A stretch of DNA of 64,000 bases from Ahaetulla prasina (taxonomy: Eukaryota > Chordata > Lepidosauria > Squamata > Colubridae). A program made the translations under genes and the position numbers. Below are positions 47,080 through 58,232 of this stretch, in pieces; within the stretch, counting starts at the first letter, position 1; every line of letters begins with the position of its first letter. The notes beneath the pieces are model-generated. The model did no database searches. It was not told the origin of the DNA and saw only the letters and a program-made list of their open reading frames with translations. The stretch covers positions 234,271,794 to 234,335,793 of the forward strand of contig NC_080540.1 of NCBI RefSeq assembly GCF_028640845.1, read 5' to 3'.

Positions 47080-47500
47080 TAGAAGAGAGTTGCACAGATT
47101 GCTTTCTGTTTTACTAGTGCTGGATGCAGCTTTTTTTAAAATGCCGGAATGAATTCTGTCAAAACATTTGGACTCTATTGTGTACACAAGCTTGCGTGCT
47201 GATAAACCACAGCCTTGACCAACAGGTGTACATTGGCCTACAGGACTCCAGCCTAACCTACTTGAGTAAATAAAAACAAGGATGTTGAAGTCCCAAATTA
47301 AATAGCTCTGCAATGAACCTTGTATCAGGGTCACTTCAGACAATTGTTGTGATATTTGCTTGACATTCCTGCTTTGGTTGGCTCATCAAGCACAGCTTCC
47401 TTTCACACAGGATTAAAACTTTATGCCATTGTAAACATGCGTGTACATATTGGCTACATACAATCAGCTGGCTATTGGCCGAGAGCCAGGATGCACAGGC
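47080..47500. promoter_or_regulatory. Candidate conserved non-coding element G
   Basis: This is repeat-free, complex sequence with CACAGCCTTGACC, GTACACAAGCTTGCGTGC, CAATTGTTGTGATATTTGC and GGTTGGCTCATCAAGC words. It is suggested by texture only. Confidence 0.22.
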
Positions 47501-47753
47501 ATTTGGAACAGTTAATATCACTCTGAGGTCATGTAAACTGCCATTCCTTGCTGATTTATAAACAGTTTATATCGGGACAAAGGCCTCTTCCTACAGACTT
47601 CCCCTTCAGCCTTCATACAATTAAATCTATGGGTTTTAATGTTTATATTTCTCTCAGTTTCTCTTTCACATGTTCTCTTTGTTCAGTTGCCTTCATATTT
47701 CTTCTTATGAATATTATCTATCTTTTAAACACTTGACGGCACGGATGCATTTA

Positions 47754-48150
47754 CAGGTAGTTCTCAGCCTACAACCGTTTGTTTAATGACTGGTCAAAGT
47801 TACAATGGCACTGAAAAATGTGACAAATGACACTTTTTTACTCTTGCAGGATTCCAGTGGTCACGTGACCAAAATTCAAACGCTTGGCCCCTGGCATGTA
47901 TTTATGACAGTTGAACTGTTCCAGGGTCATGTGATCACCATCTGTAACCTTCCCAGACAGATTCTGACAGACAAAGTCAATGAGGGAAGGCAGATTCACT
48001 TAACAACCACAATTCACTTAACAACTACAGTGATTCACTTAATGACTGTGGCAAAAAAGTCATAAAATGGGGCAAAACTCCCATAACAACGGTCTTGCTT
48101 AGCAACAGAAATCTTGGGCTCAATTGTGATCCTAAGTCGAGAACTACCTG
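47754..48150. mobile_element. TA-flanked palindromic MITE, copy 4
   Basis: The ends CAGGTAGTTCTCAGCCTAC and CTAAGTCGAGAACTACCTG are flanked by TA (47752-47753 and 48151-48152). The interior includes the CACGTGACC box and repeated TTCACTTAACAAC units at about 47996-48040. Confidence 0.9.
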
Positions 48151-48222
48151 TAGCCTCTTGATTTTAGCATCACCAATCAGTAGGATTTTGATAATTACTG
48201 TCTGAAATTAGAACTGCAAAAT

Positions 48223-48602
48223 AATAGAATAGAATAGAATTTTTATTGGCCAAGTGTGATTGGACACACAAGGAATTTGTCTTGGTGCATAAGCTCTCAG
48301 TGTACATAAAAGAAAAAATACCTTCATCAAGGTACAACATTTACAACACAATTGATGGTCAATATATAAATGTAAACCATAAGGATTGCCAGCAACAAAG
48401 TTACAGTCATACAGTCATAAGTGGAAAAAGATTGGTGATGGGAACGATGAGAAGATTAATAGTAGTGCAGATTTAGTAAATAGTTTGACAGTGTTGAGGG
48501 AATTATTTGTTTAGCAGAGTGATGGCCTTTGGGAAAAAACTGTTCTTGTGTCTAGTTGTTCTGTTGTGCAGTGCTCTATAGCGTCGTTTTGAGGGTAGGA
48601 GT
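48223..48602 (-). mobile_element. CR1/L3-like LINE 3' end with (AATAG)n tail, copy 2
   Basis: It begins AATAGAATAGAATAGAATTT and continues into ATTGGCCAAGTGTGATTGG. It runs on to a coding remnant that shares GGAAAAAACTGTTCTTGTG and AGCGTCGTTTTGAGGGTAGG with copy 3, then stops near 48602. Confidence 0.88.
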
Positions 48603-49574
48603 AAAAAGAGTAATGTTGGATCATACTGAAAGCCTGTGAATCCATCATTCTGTTTCTATAGTGCCTCACCAACCACCTATCAGCAGCAGGAGAAAACCTC
48701 AAAAAAATGCTGACAGATGTATTTTCCCCACAACTTATATTCAAAAGCAAAATGCCTCTGGTGCATCTTACTTACAGTTCTTGTGAAGAACAACAATTGG
48801 TAACTTTATCTGCCGTGGACCTTGCTCACATTAAAGCACATCTAAATGAAGGTCATTGCTTTATCTTCAGGGAGCAACTTTCACCTTTTGGACTGTTCTG
48901 GGTTGCCTATCATTCATTGGATTATGAGAGAAAGAGTGTGTGTGTATGTGTGTGTTTAAAAAAAAAATCTTCCACCGCTTTTTCTACACCATCCATCATT
49001 TTAGACCTTTCCTCAGCAGGCTTCCAATTTAGAGCCAAATTCCAGAACAGTAGCTCCATTAGTCTATTGTATTATAAATACAAAGTATTTTGTTTCCCAA
49101 GGTTTCTTAGGTAAAAGCTTTCTTTTCAGTTAACAATGCATGCTGATGAAAGATATTCTCATATGTAAATGCAGACCCTCTTAACATTTCTTAGAATTAG
49201 ATCCAGAGATTTGTAAGTCAAAATCCACACAGTGGGGTGCTCCTTTGCAATCCTTCTACTCCTAAAAAGGATTAACTAAAATGGTTAAAATGGGGCCACA
49301 ATACGCTCTTTACATCTACTGTAAAGAGAGCATTGGATAGAAATTGTGAAAGATGCTATTCATGCAGGGAGACTGCATCGAAATCCACAAGTTGATTGCC
49401 TTATTAAAATATTTATAAAATGCCTTCCTACGCAGCGGGACCATCACTGCTTTGCTTTCATCTGAAAGTAGTAACCTTAAGAAGTCTTATTGTTACCCAG
49501 AAACTTCACTGACTCTCTTATGCTACCAGATCCCATTATTACCTATAGTTTAGGTTCCATATCCTATACTTTAA
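48603..49574. other. Unique intronic sequence
   Basis: No gene was recognised; a short TG run lies at about 48936-48956. Confidence 0.5.
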
Positions 49575-49656
49575 ACCAGTTTCTCAACCTCAATAACCTT
49601 TAAGTAGCGTAGACTTCAGCTCCCAGAATGCCACTTTAGGAGCTGAAGTTGCTAAG
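49575..49656. mobile_element. hAT-type MITE fragment (TTTCTCAACCTC family)
   Basis: It contains CCAGTTTCTCAACCTCAATAA and CAGCTCCCAGAATGCC, similar to the element at 12765. The right end is replaced by the adjoining SINE. Confidence 0.65.
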
Positions 49657-49892
49657 GTTTGTTTGTTTATATCCGCCTTTATTATTTTTACAAATACCTC
49701 AAGGTGGTGAACTTATATATAGTGCTCCTTCCTCTTATTTCCCCCACAACAGCAACCCTGTGAGGTGGGTTGGACTGAGAGATAGTGACTGGCTCAAGGT
49801 CACCCAGCTGGCTTTCATGGCTAACAGTAGGATTTGAACTCATGGTGCCTAATTTCTAGTATGGTGTCTTAACTACTAGACCAAACTGGCTC
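49657..49892 (-). mobile_element. tRNA-derived SINE (GAGCCAGTTTGG family), full length
   Basis: The reverse complement runs from GAGCCAGTTTGGTCTAGTAG through GTTCAAATCCTACTG and TGACCTTGAGCCAGTCACT to the tail AAATAATAAAGGCGGATAT. Complete 5' head and 3' end are present. Confidence 0.9.
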
Positions 49893-52086
49893 TACATTGC
49901 TTTGGACCCCAGTTTGTCAGTGTGTCAGAGAGTGTCAATCTAGGCCACACTGTTGTGGCATAGTTTTTTGCAAAGTGTTGGGTTTAGTAGCTAAACCCTG
50001 CTGAGGCAATCACAGAGAATTGGAGTCCTTTTAAATTGGGGAAGGGAAAATGGCAGTAGCAATGAAGGAGAATGTTGAGCAAGAAAATGCAAAAAGGGGC
50101 TGACAAAGAAGGTTCTGAAAGCCAGTTTTACAGTGACTCTGCTCCAGAATATTCTCAGTTTGAAGGGGAGAATGAATAATTGAGTAATGATTTTAATATT
50201 GTTTCTTCTGGGTTAACCAGGATTAAAGAAGAGAAGACCTAAGGAGAAAAATCAGGCAACACTGTAAACACAAGGGTAGAAACACACACACACACACACA
50301 CACACACTCACTCAAATGTTTCTTTCCTTGTTTTTTTTTTTAAAGAATGAAGTTCCCTCTCTCCAGTGCTTTTAGTTTTGCATTATAATGGTCCCCTTTT
50401 AAAATTAATCTTTGAAAATATGCAAGATGAAGTCATGTATAGCATTAGAAAATAATTCCATACATTATCAAGTTTTAAACTAATAGGCAGCTATGCTGCT
50501 AGGCTTTAATATGTTTTTAATGGTGCTATATAATAAAAAATTGGCTTGAGCAATCAGTTTTCTTCTTGGCAAGTGCATCATTGGTGGGATTTATTTCCAA
50601 CTTCTAAAATATTTTTGTAGCAAGATAGCTAAAATCTTATTAAACCTTTAGCTGATGTCATAACTCATTGCCTCAATATGGATGTCTCTTTCTCATTGAT
50701 TTTTTATATGTTTTTCCTCAGATTTTTTACATTATACAACTGCTTAAATTACATAAGATGCCACTTTTTCCCTCTCTTTCTCTAGCATTAGGTATCGTCT
50801 TAGCTTTGCTTTTACAAAACTAATGCTTTCTTAAAGAAATAGAAAACCAAAGCTACAATCAGCTTACCTGAGAAGTCCGGCTGAACTCAGCAAAACCTTT
50901 GAATAGAAATGTAGGCATTTCACTGGGAATTACTGAAAATAAGCTCTGTTATAATGGTAGGAATGAGGCTTACTTCTAATTAAAAACAAGTCGGATTATT
51001 TTATATAGGGCACCTTATAAAACATTGCCTAGAATTTTTTTTTTTAAAAAAATGCCAAATAGTACACTTTCATATGCCAATATATAAATGACCCTTTCTA
51101 TCTTGTTAAAACAATAAAATAATCTGTAATTCTCAAAAAAGAGGGAAAAGCATATTCTCCATTACTATACACATTACATTTTACACTTTTTGTACTGTAC
51201 TTTATACTTTTCACAGTTCCATGTGTTTTTTAACTGGAGAATTATTAGGATAGCTACATTGATCTTAACGTCAAAGATTCTGTCTTTTAGTCTTTTTTTA
51301 ACAATATGATGCTTTTTATTATGGAATGTTTTCATGTTTGTTCGTTTGTTTGTTTATGGTTGTTTTTTATTATATGCTGACCTTAGTCTCCTTTGTGAGA
51401 TGAGGATCTAGATAAATGTGTGGAATGAATGAATGAGTGTGAATTTTATATACCAATAAAGACTGCTTATTCAAGATTCAGAATTTTCTTAAGCAGGCTA
51501 TGAAACTGAATCATTCTATTTATGTAAATATTCCTTTAAAAGTCACGAAGGAAGAAAATGGAGTTGCTGGACAATGGTCATCTCTCTCTCATCCTACTTC
51601 ATACCCTTTAATATACTTTTCTCAAAAAACCACCAGATATTTGTGGAGTGTGACGTATTGCTGAAAAGACCTATTTAGTCTGTCAGAAATGAGAGCAAAC
51701 TCTGTAAGGTAGTTCACATAAAATAAAAACCAAAGCCTTTTGCTTCGTAAACTTCCCTCTGTATTTGACTTAAATAACACGAGGAATTACCTGTAAAAGT
51801 ATGTTTTCAAATTGCTTTCTACTTTTGGCCAGTTTGCAATTGCTTTTGGGGGCAGAATGCTCTTTCATGCAAAATCACGACCCAGATGACAGATGCACTT
51901 GTACTTGTGCAATTTTGATTTCCTCCTTTTGGTGCAACCCCTTGTTCTTCTTGGTATGCAATCTTATGAAAGGGAAAGAGGTTCAGATCCTTTCCAGTCA
52001 ATTAAAAAAAAAATAATACTGTACGAGTAAGAAACCGAAGTTCTTGACAAGTATATAATAGATGGTACGTGGATATCTTTCTGAAA
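49893..52086. other. Unique AT-rich intronic sequence
   Basis: It contains a (CA)n run at 50282-50307. No gene was recognised. Confidence 0.5.
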
Positions 52087-52850
52087 GAATAGAATAGAAT
52101 AGAATAGAATTTTATTGGCCAAGTGTGATTGGACACACAAGGAATTTGTCTTGGTGCATATGCTCTCAGTGTACATAAAAGAAAAGATACGTTCATCAAG
52201 GTACAACATTTACAACACAATTGATGATCAATATATCAATATAAATCATAAGGATTGCCAGCAACAAGTTATAGTCATACAGTCATAAGTGGAAAGAGAT
52301 TGGTGATGGGAACTATGAAACGATTAATAGTAGTGCAGATTCAGTAAATAGTCTGACAGTGTTGAGGGAATTATTTGTTTAGCAGAGTGATGGCCTTCGG
52401 GAAAAAACTGTTCTTGTGTCTAGTTGTTCTGGTGTGCAGTGCTCTATAGCGTCGTTTTGAGGGTAGGAGTTGAAACAGTTTATGTCCAGGATGCGAGGGA
52501 TCTGCAAATATTTTCACGGCCCTCTTCTTGATTCGTGCAGTATACAGGTCCTCAATGGAAGGCAAGTTGGTAGCAATTATTTTTTCTGCAGTTCTAATTA
52601 TCCTCTGAAGTCTGTGTTTTTCTTGTTGGGTTGCAGAACCGAACCAGACAGTTATAGAGGTGCAAATGACAGACTCAATAATTCCTCTGTAGAACTGGAT
52701 CAGCAGCTCCTTGGGCAGTTTGAGCTTACTGAGTTGGCGCAGAAAGAACATTCTTTGTTGTCCTTTTTTAATGATGTTTTTGATGTTAGCAATTTGAAAT
52801 TTCCATTTTGAATTATACTGTATCTGTTCCCAGCCTTGCATGTTGAACTT
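52087..52850 (-). mobile_element. CR1/L3-like LINE 3' end with open RT-tail frame, copy 3
   Basis: The tail (AATAG)n and 3' UTR occupy 52087-52370. Minus-strand codons from 52841 down to 52371 encode 156 residues of uninterrupted C-terminal retrotransposon sequence, including MFFLRQLSKLKLPKELL, LIQFYRGIIESVI, LQRIIRTAEKI and DPSHPGHKLFQLLPS, ending with SFFPKAITLLNK. This is the end of ORF2 after the RT palm. The 5' part is truncated near 52850. Clade assignment is inferred from the tail and family memory. Confidence 0.88.
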
Positions 52851-52978
52851 CAGGTTACTTCTTCATTCAGTCTAACCTGAAACAGTTTTCTCAATGGCAG
52901 CAATTCACTAGGGGCTCTGGAGAATATTTTTCATCATACGTGCCCTGACTTTCTTGCCCATTTTGACCATTCTCTTAA

Positions 52979-53855
52979 GTATTATTATTATTTATTAGAT
53001 TTTTATACCACCCTTCTCCCGAAGGACTCAGGGCGGTGTACAGCCAAAATAAAAACAGTAACAAAATACAATTAAAATAAACAATTAAAAAACTTATTAT
53101 AAAATTGGCCAAATTTAAAACATATTAAAATTTAAAACCCATTAAAATACATCCAAAAGTTTTAAAATTTAAAATTTAAGCCAACCTCGCGCGAGTAAAT
53201 AAATACGTTTTCAGCTCGCGGCGAAAGGTCCGAAGGTCAGGCAATTGGCGCAAGCCAGGGGGAAGTTCGTTCCAGAGAGTAGGAGCCCCCACAGAGAAGG
53301 CTCTTCCCCTGGGGGCCGCCAGCCGGCATTGCTTGGCGGTTGGCACCCTGAGAAGTCCCTCTCTGTGTGAGCGTACGGGTCGGTGGGAGGCATGAGGTAA
53401 CAGCAGGCGGTCCCGGAAGTACCCAGGCCCTAAGCCATGGAGCTCTTTAAAAGTAGTAAGCAACACCTTAAAGTGCACCCGAAAGGCCACAGGCAGTCAG
53501 TGCAGCCTGCGCAGGAGTGATGTTACACTGGCGCCGCGTGCGGCTCCTTCTATAATCCGCGCAGCTGCATTCTGGACTAATTGAAGCCTCCGACTGCACT
53601 TCAAGGGGAGCCCCATGTAGAGAGCATTGCAATAATCCAAGCGAGAGGTAACAAGAGCATGAGTGACCGTGCATAAGGCATCCCAGTCGAGGAAGGGGCG
53701 CAACTGGTGAACCAGGCGAACCTGGTGAAAAGCTCTCCTGGAGACAGCCGTCAAATGATCTTCAAACGACAGCCATCCATCCAGGAGAACACCCAAGTTG
53801 CTCATCCTCTCCACTGGGGCCAATGACTTGCCCCCAACAGTCAGCTGCAACTGTA
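52979..53855 (-). mobile_element. L2-like LINE 3' portion with RT C-terminus
   Basis: The 3' end at 52979-53175 has TTTTTATACCACCCTTCTCC and GACTCAGGGCGGTGTACAG. Coding on the minus strand from 53850 to 53176 reads MSNLGVLLDGWLSFEDHL, VTHALVTSRLDYCNALYMGL, QLVQNAAARIIEG, then VHFKVLLTTFKELHGLGPGY and ends RELKTYLFTRARLA. One TGG-to-TGA change in RRLHW (near 53494-53499) is the only stop. The SRLDYCN motif places it with L2. It is 5'-truncated. Confidence 0.9.
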
Positions 53856-54072
53856 GATGAAGGTAATGTAATTCTTGGTTCTACCAAGAGTCTGTAGCTC
53901 TGTAGCAACAGACGTTTCTTGGAATGGTTATAGTGCAAGAAAATAAAATAAATGTGAAAATAGTTCATCTGCTAATAAAACTTCAAAAATCTTTTCATTC
54001 TTAGAGTTATCTGAAACTAGTTTCTTATTTCTGACCGTTCTTCTTCTCTCTTGTCATAAGTCTTTAGCTGTA
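53856..54072. other. Short unique intronic gap
   Basis: No feature was recognised between the LINE and the next MITE. Confidence 0.5.
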
Positions 54073-54647
54073 ATAGTAGTCCTCGCTTACCAACCACTCG
54101 TTGGATGACTGTGTGAACGTGTGATGGCCCAGAACGTGAGGCATCTATCACCAGCCCTCAAAATTATCTTGGTCACAGCACCTTGGTGGCCACATGATAG
54201 CAATTTGGTTGCTTATATTTACAGTGGTTGCAGTGTCCATGGTCACATGATCACTATTTGTGACCTTCCCTGTCAGTTTCTGTCATGTAAAGTTAATGGA
54301 GAAGCCAGCACAGAAAACCACAAGTCAATGTGGTATTTTCTTTCAGTCTTCTTGTACTCATGTCCTGCCACATCATCTGTACCCTGGCTTTCCTGCACTT
54401 GCATGTGACCTTAATAAGCCCTCCCTGGCACCCCCCAACTCATGTACTACCTGCACCAATCATCCCACACAACACTGCAGTGTTGCTTATCTGGGACTCC
54501 CACCACTACCTGATTAACCTACACATCTTGCGAGAACTCCCAGAACTGGGATTTTCACTAAGCAATATGGTCACGTGACTTTATGATTGCGTCGCTTAAG
54601 GACAGACATCCCAATCCCAAATGCCGTCGTAACTTGAGGACTATCTA
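54073..54647. mobile_element. TA-flanked palindromic MITE, copy 5, expanded
   Basis: The left end ATAGTAGTCCTCGCTTACC and right end TAACTTGAGGACTATCTA carry TA flanks (54071-54072 and 54648-54649). The internal TCATGTAAAGTTAATGGAG and GGTCACATGATCAC boxes match the family. The centre (about 54345-54545) is an unrelated-looking insert of about 200 bp. Confidence 0.78.
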
Positions 54648-55559
54648 TATATGCTTATTTCCTTAATGGGCTGAATGGAGTTTTCTTTTGCAATCCTATT
54701 TCTCTTATTTGTCCCTTGTTTTTGAATCTATAATTTGTTGCTCCCGCAGTGATTTAACCTCCCCATGGTTGGTTCTCACCCACAACATTTTTGGAAAAAG
54801 TCTTCAGCCTACATCAACATTTTTAGTACAATTTTGGCTTGCTTTCTCTTCTCAGGTTCTTTCTATAGACCATTTTATTTTTCAAAATCTTTTCTTGCTA
54901 CTTTTGCAATTGTTAAGCCTTCTCATTTGGTTGATTCTTTGTACTTGTACCCCTCTGTTCACGTTTTTCTGAATGACAACTCTATATTGTTCTTCATTTG
55001 CTGTTTCTGCCAATTGAGTCTTTATTACTTTTCCTTAGTTTTCCAAATAATCTCTGCCATCCTCAAAAGCTCTGTTCTTCACTTTTTTTATCCAATTACC
55101 TAAAATGATTTCTTTATTTTGCTTCCTAAAATGAGTACTTATGCCCTTAAATTTGATTTGATATATTTATATTTATATATATGGTATATCTTTTAGGCAA
55201 ATTGTTTTTCTGTCTTAAATTTGTGCACTTTCACTGAGTTCTAACATTTTTTTCCTATTCTAAATCTCATTTAGTTCTGCTAAGTTTGTTTTGATTTTAA
55301 AACTGGTTCTTGTTTGTAATCATTAGTTTTTTCTTCTGTGGTTTCTAAATTGAACATTTTTCCTCCACCATTTGAATTCTTTTTTTATACAGCTATTTTA
55401 CCAATTTCTATGTTAAATTTGTACACTTTATTTTATCACTGTACATTTATTTGTCTAAATAAAGGGAATTTTTTCTTGGTATTAATTTTTTGAAGTAGTT
55501 GGTAATTTTCTCTCTCTACCATCCTCAGCAACTTGTATTTATATTAATATATCTATCAA
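54648..55559. other. Unique T-rich intronic sequence
   Basis: This is strongly pyrimidine- and AT-rich DNA with no recognised gene or repeat family; open frames such as 54688-54972 are hydrophobic by composition. Confidence 0.5.
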
Positions 55560-56281
55560 ACTCCCGTGAGAGTCTGAATTTGTGGTGGAAGATGAGCTGG
55601 AACAGGAACTGACAGTTAGTAAGAGGGCAGCCTTGGAGGAAACTGGGGAAGGGCAGAGTCAGTCCAGGCAAGGCTGTTCAGAATTAGTAAGGTCTGCAGG
55701 CAGGGAGGAACAGAGGCAGGATGAACAGGAGAGATGGAGCTCAGACGAGGAACAAGAACCACCCCCTTCTGATGCAAGGGCTGGGACCGTACAGAGAAGA
55801 CATGATCAGTACAGATGGAACAGGCCACTTGTGAGAAGACTGCCCCGCCCAGCTTCACCAGGCACACCTGGGGAACCAGACTTAAGGAGACACCACGGGG
55901 AGGGGCATTTGTCGGGAACAAACACTGAGTTCCTGAAGTGTTATGTGCCAACGTTTGAACTTGCCAAGAGTCTTTGCATTCCTTGTTGGCGTTTTTTGGA
56001 CTAATTATCTGGATCTTTTGCTCCCTGAACTCCTTGCTTTGCTCTTGTTTTGCCAAATACATTTGGGATTTATTGCGGTGCAGCCTTGGTGAAGACAGTG
56101 CTGGGCTGGACTAATTGCAGCCAGAGGCTGCTTGAGGTTGTGTGTGGGGGATTTGTTATCCTTCTGCTCTGGGACTTTCCAGAAACGTGGGAGTGTTTGG
56201 GGAGATTTGGAGCAATAAAGGGGCGGTTTGAACTGCTAGCTGTTTATGTTATCTGTGTGCGGTGCCCTGGGTCATCAACAT
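55560..56281 (+). mobile_element. LTR-like segment (Gypsy-like), ends unresolved
   Basis: It carries an acidic-then-basic open frame (55582-56004) like that of the 31.8-kb LTR, a polyadenylation signal AATAAA at 56214-56219, and a right terminus GGGTCATCAACA. The left end and the target duplication could not be matched, so it may be 5'-truncated or diverged. Confidence 0.6.
55582..56004 (+). other. 140-codon open frame inside the LTR-like segment
   Basis: This open frame is rich in Glu, Gln and Ser (SSDEEQEPPPSD) followed by basic DQYRWNRPLVRRLPRP. It recognisably resembles the acidic and Arg-rich ends of the frame at 31759-32112 in arrangement but not in detail. No domain was recognised. 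Whether LTRs of this family really encode a small protein is open. Confidence 0.3.
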
Positions 56282-56359
56282 ATATGTATATTGATTTTAA
56301 TGATATTTGTCCATATTGTTTTCTCTTTTTTCTTAAATGTTTTCAGGTCACTATAACTG

Positions 56360-56362
<3 letters not shown>

Positions 56363-56397
<35 letters not shown>
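56363..56397. repeat. (GT)n microsatellite
   Basis: About 17 GT units lie directly downstream of the LTR-like segment. Confidence 0.95.
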
Positions 56398-56400
<3 letters not shown>

Positions 56401-57107
56401 ATGGTTCCTTAAAATAGTGTATCGAGCATTTTGAGATGTTTATGCTATTATCCAATGGAATGAATGCAATTATATAATTTTCATCATTTATTTGTTTTCA
56501 TTATTGGAATTATTGGATTGAAATGTGATATAAACACATTTTAAAAAAATTAAGAAAGCCTTCATAGTTTTCCTTCATCCCATTTTCATCCCACAACACT
56601 ACCTTGTGATATAAATTAGCTGAGAAAGAGTACCATTTCATGACCGTCTCCTCATATTTTCGAACTATATCATTTGCAGATACATTTTTTTTGTTTTTTT
56701 CTTCTATCTTTGTAATTTTTAAAATGTTATTACAACACCTGCTTTATATTTTGTATTCGGTGTACTTTTTTGGACAGTTTCCAAAATTGCTTTCATCAGT
56801 AGAACACATTATAGCACAGTTATCAAAACATGAGGCAGTTAAAGCATACAATGACTGTGGCCAGCTCTGTGTTCCAGACCTGACCTTCCAAAAATACAGG
56901 TCTTTGACTCCAGACCACCCAGATTGAATGTCTGGCCTTTTAAGAGAATGCTACTACAGATTGAACAGTTAGAAATACCACCTGAGAGGTATCTCAGTCT
57001 ATCATGCCTGGATCAAGTATCAAGTGGTTCAATGAAGCTTGGTTTCTTACAGGTCCTGGGAGAAATTCAGGACTTACATGTACATCTTTGTATCTAGTAT
57101 CCTTTTT

Positions 57108-57272
57108 GAGAGAGTGGGGGGAGAGGGGGAGAGAAGGAGAAAGATGAGAGAGAGAGAAAGATGAGAGAGAGGGAAAAAAAGATGAGAAAGAGAGAGGGAG
57201 GGAGGGAGAAAGAGAGATGAGAAAGAGGGAGGGAGAGAGAGGGAGAAAGATGAGAGAGGGAGAGAGAGAGAG
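57108..57272. repeat. Polypurine GAGAGAAAGATGA repeat
   Basis: Irregular units of GAGAGAGAAAGATGAGA make a 165-bp, almost purely purine + strand. Confidence 0.92.
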
Positions 57273-57847
57273 ACCTGTTTAAAAGAAAATACCTGGAGCC
57301 ACAAAACCTGGGTAGGCATGGGGGTGGGGGAGAGAGAAAGGGGGGAGGTAGGGAGAGGTAGGTAGGTAGCTGAGACTTATTGTTATGTGCGTATCTTGTA
57401 CCTTGCTATCATATGTCATTCCTAATACCATTGTAATCATTGTATAATTTTCAGTTGTCAAATTTACAAAAGTTGTATTAGTTTGAACTCTACACATGTA
57501 AGTCTGGAAAAAATTGCCACTGTGCTATCCTAGAACTAAAAATTGAACCATAGGCAGTTACAAGCTTCCTACCATTTGTGTGTGTGTGTGTGTGTGTGTG
57601 AAATTGGCCTACTGAATGGATAGTTCCACTAGAGAGGTGCAGCTGAGAAATCTCAGATGTGTTGGGAAGAGAAAAGAGGTTTTTCTGACACTATAGAATG
57701 CAAAGGATGGAAGAAAAGTTCATTAAATGAAGTTTAAAAGAAAATTAGTAGGAGTAGGTTGCATCCAATTCTGGAAAAAATGTTTCAGGAAACAAAAAAT
57801 AGGGTAAAGACACGTTCCACTTATATTAAAAGACGGGAAATTCTATA

Positions 57848-58232
57848 CAGGTAGTATTTGACTTATGACCATAAATGAGGCCAAAGTTTTGGTAGCTAAG
57901 CTGTTGAGTGAACTTTGCCCCATTTTATGACCTTTCTTGTCAGAGTTGTTAAGTGATTCACTGCAGTTGTTAATAACACAGTTGATAAGTGAATCTGGCT
58001 TCTCCATTGACTTTGTTTGTCAGAAGGTCACGAAAGGTGACCACGTGACTCTAAGACAGTGCTAGCGTCAAATATATGAACCAGCTGCCAAGTATCCGAA
58101 TCTTGATTGTGCGACCACAGAGAATGCTGCAATGGTCGCAAGTGTGAAAAATGGTCACAAGTCACTTTTTTCAGTGCCATTGTAACTTTGAACTGTCACT
58201 AAGCAAATGGTGATAAGTTGAGGACTACCCGG
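57848..58232. mobile_element. TA-flanked palindromic MITE, copy 6
   Basis: The left end CAGGTAGTATTTGACTTAT is preceded by TA (57846-57847). The right end ATAAGTTGAGGACTACCCG is followed by GTA, with one extra G. The internal GTGACCACGTGACTCTAAG and repeated CACTGCAGTTGTTAATAAC boxes match the family. Confidence 0.85.

Larger units (their letters stand above)
45066..47753. other. Unique intronic sequence
   Basis: It contains a (GA)n microsatellite at 45937-45973 and candidate conserved element G at 47080-47500. No gene was recognised. Confidence 0.5.
56282..57847. other. Intronic sequence with three microsatellites
   Basis: It holds (GT)n at 56363-56397, purine-rich GAGA tracts at 57108-57272 and 57322-57366, and (GT)n at 57577-57600. 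No gene was recognised. Confidence 0.6.

Noticed and set aside
57074..57319. 81-codon Ser/Leu-rich frame on the minus strand
   Set aside because: Translation of the purine tract.
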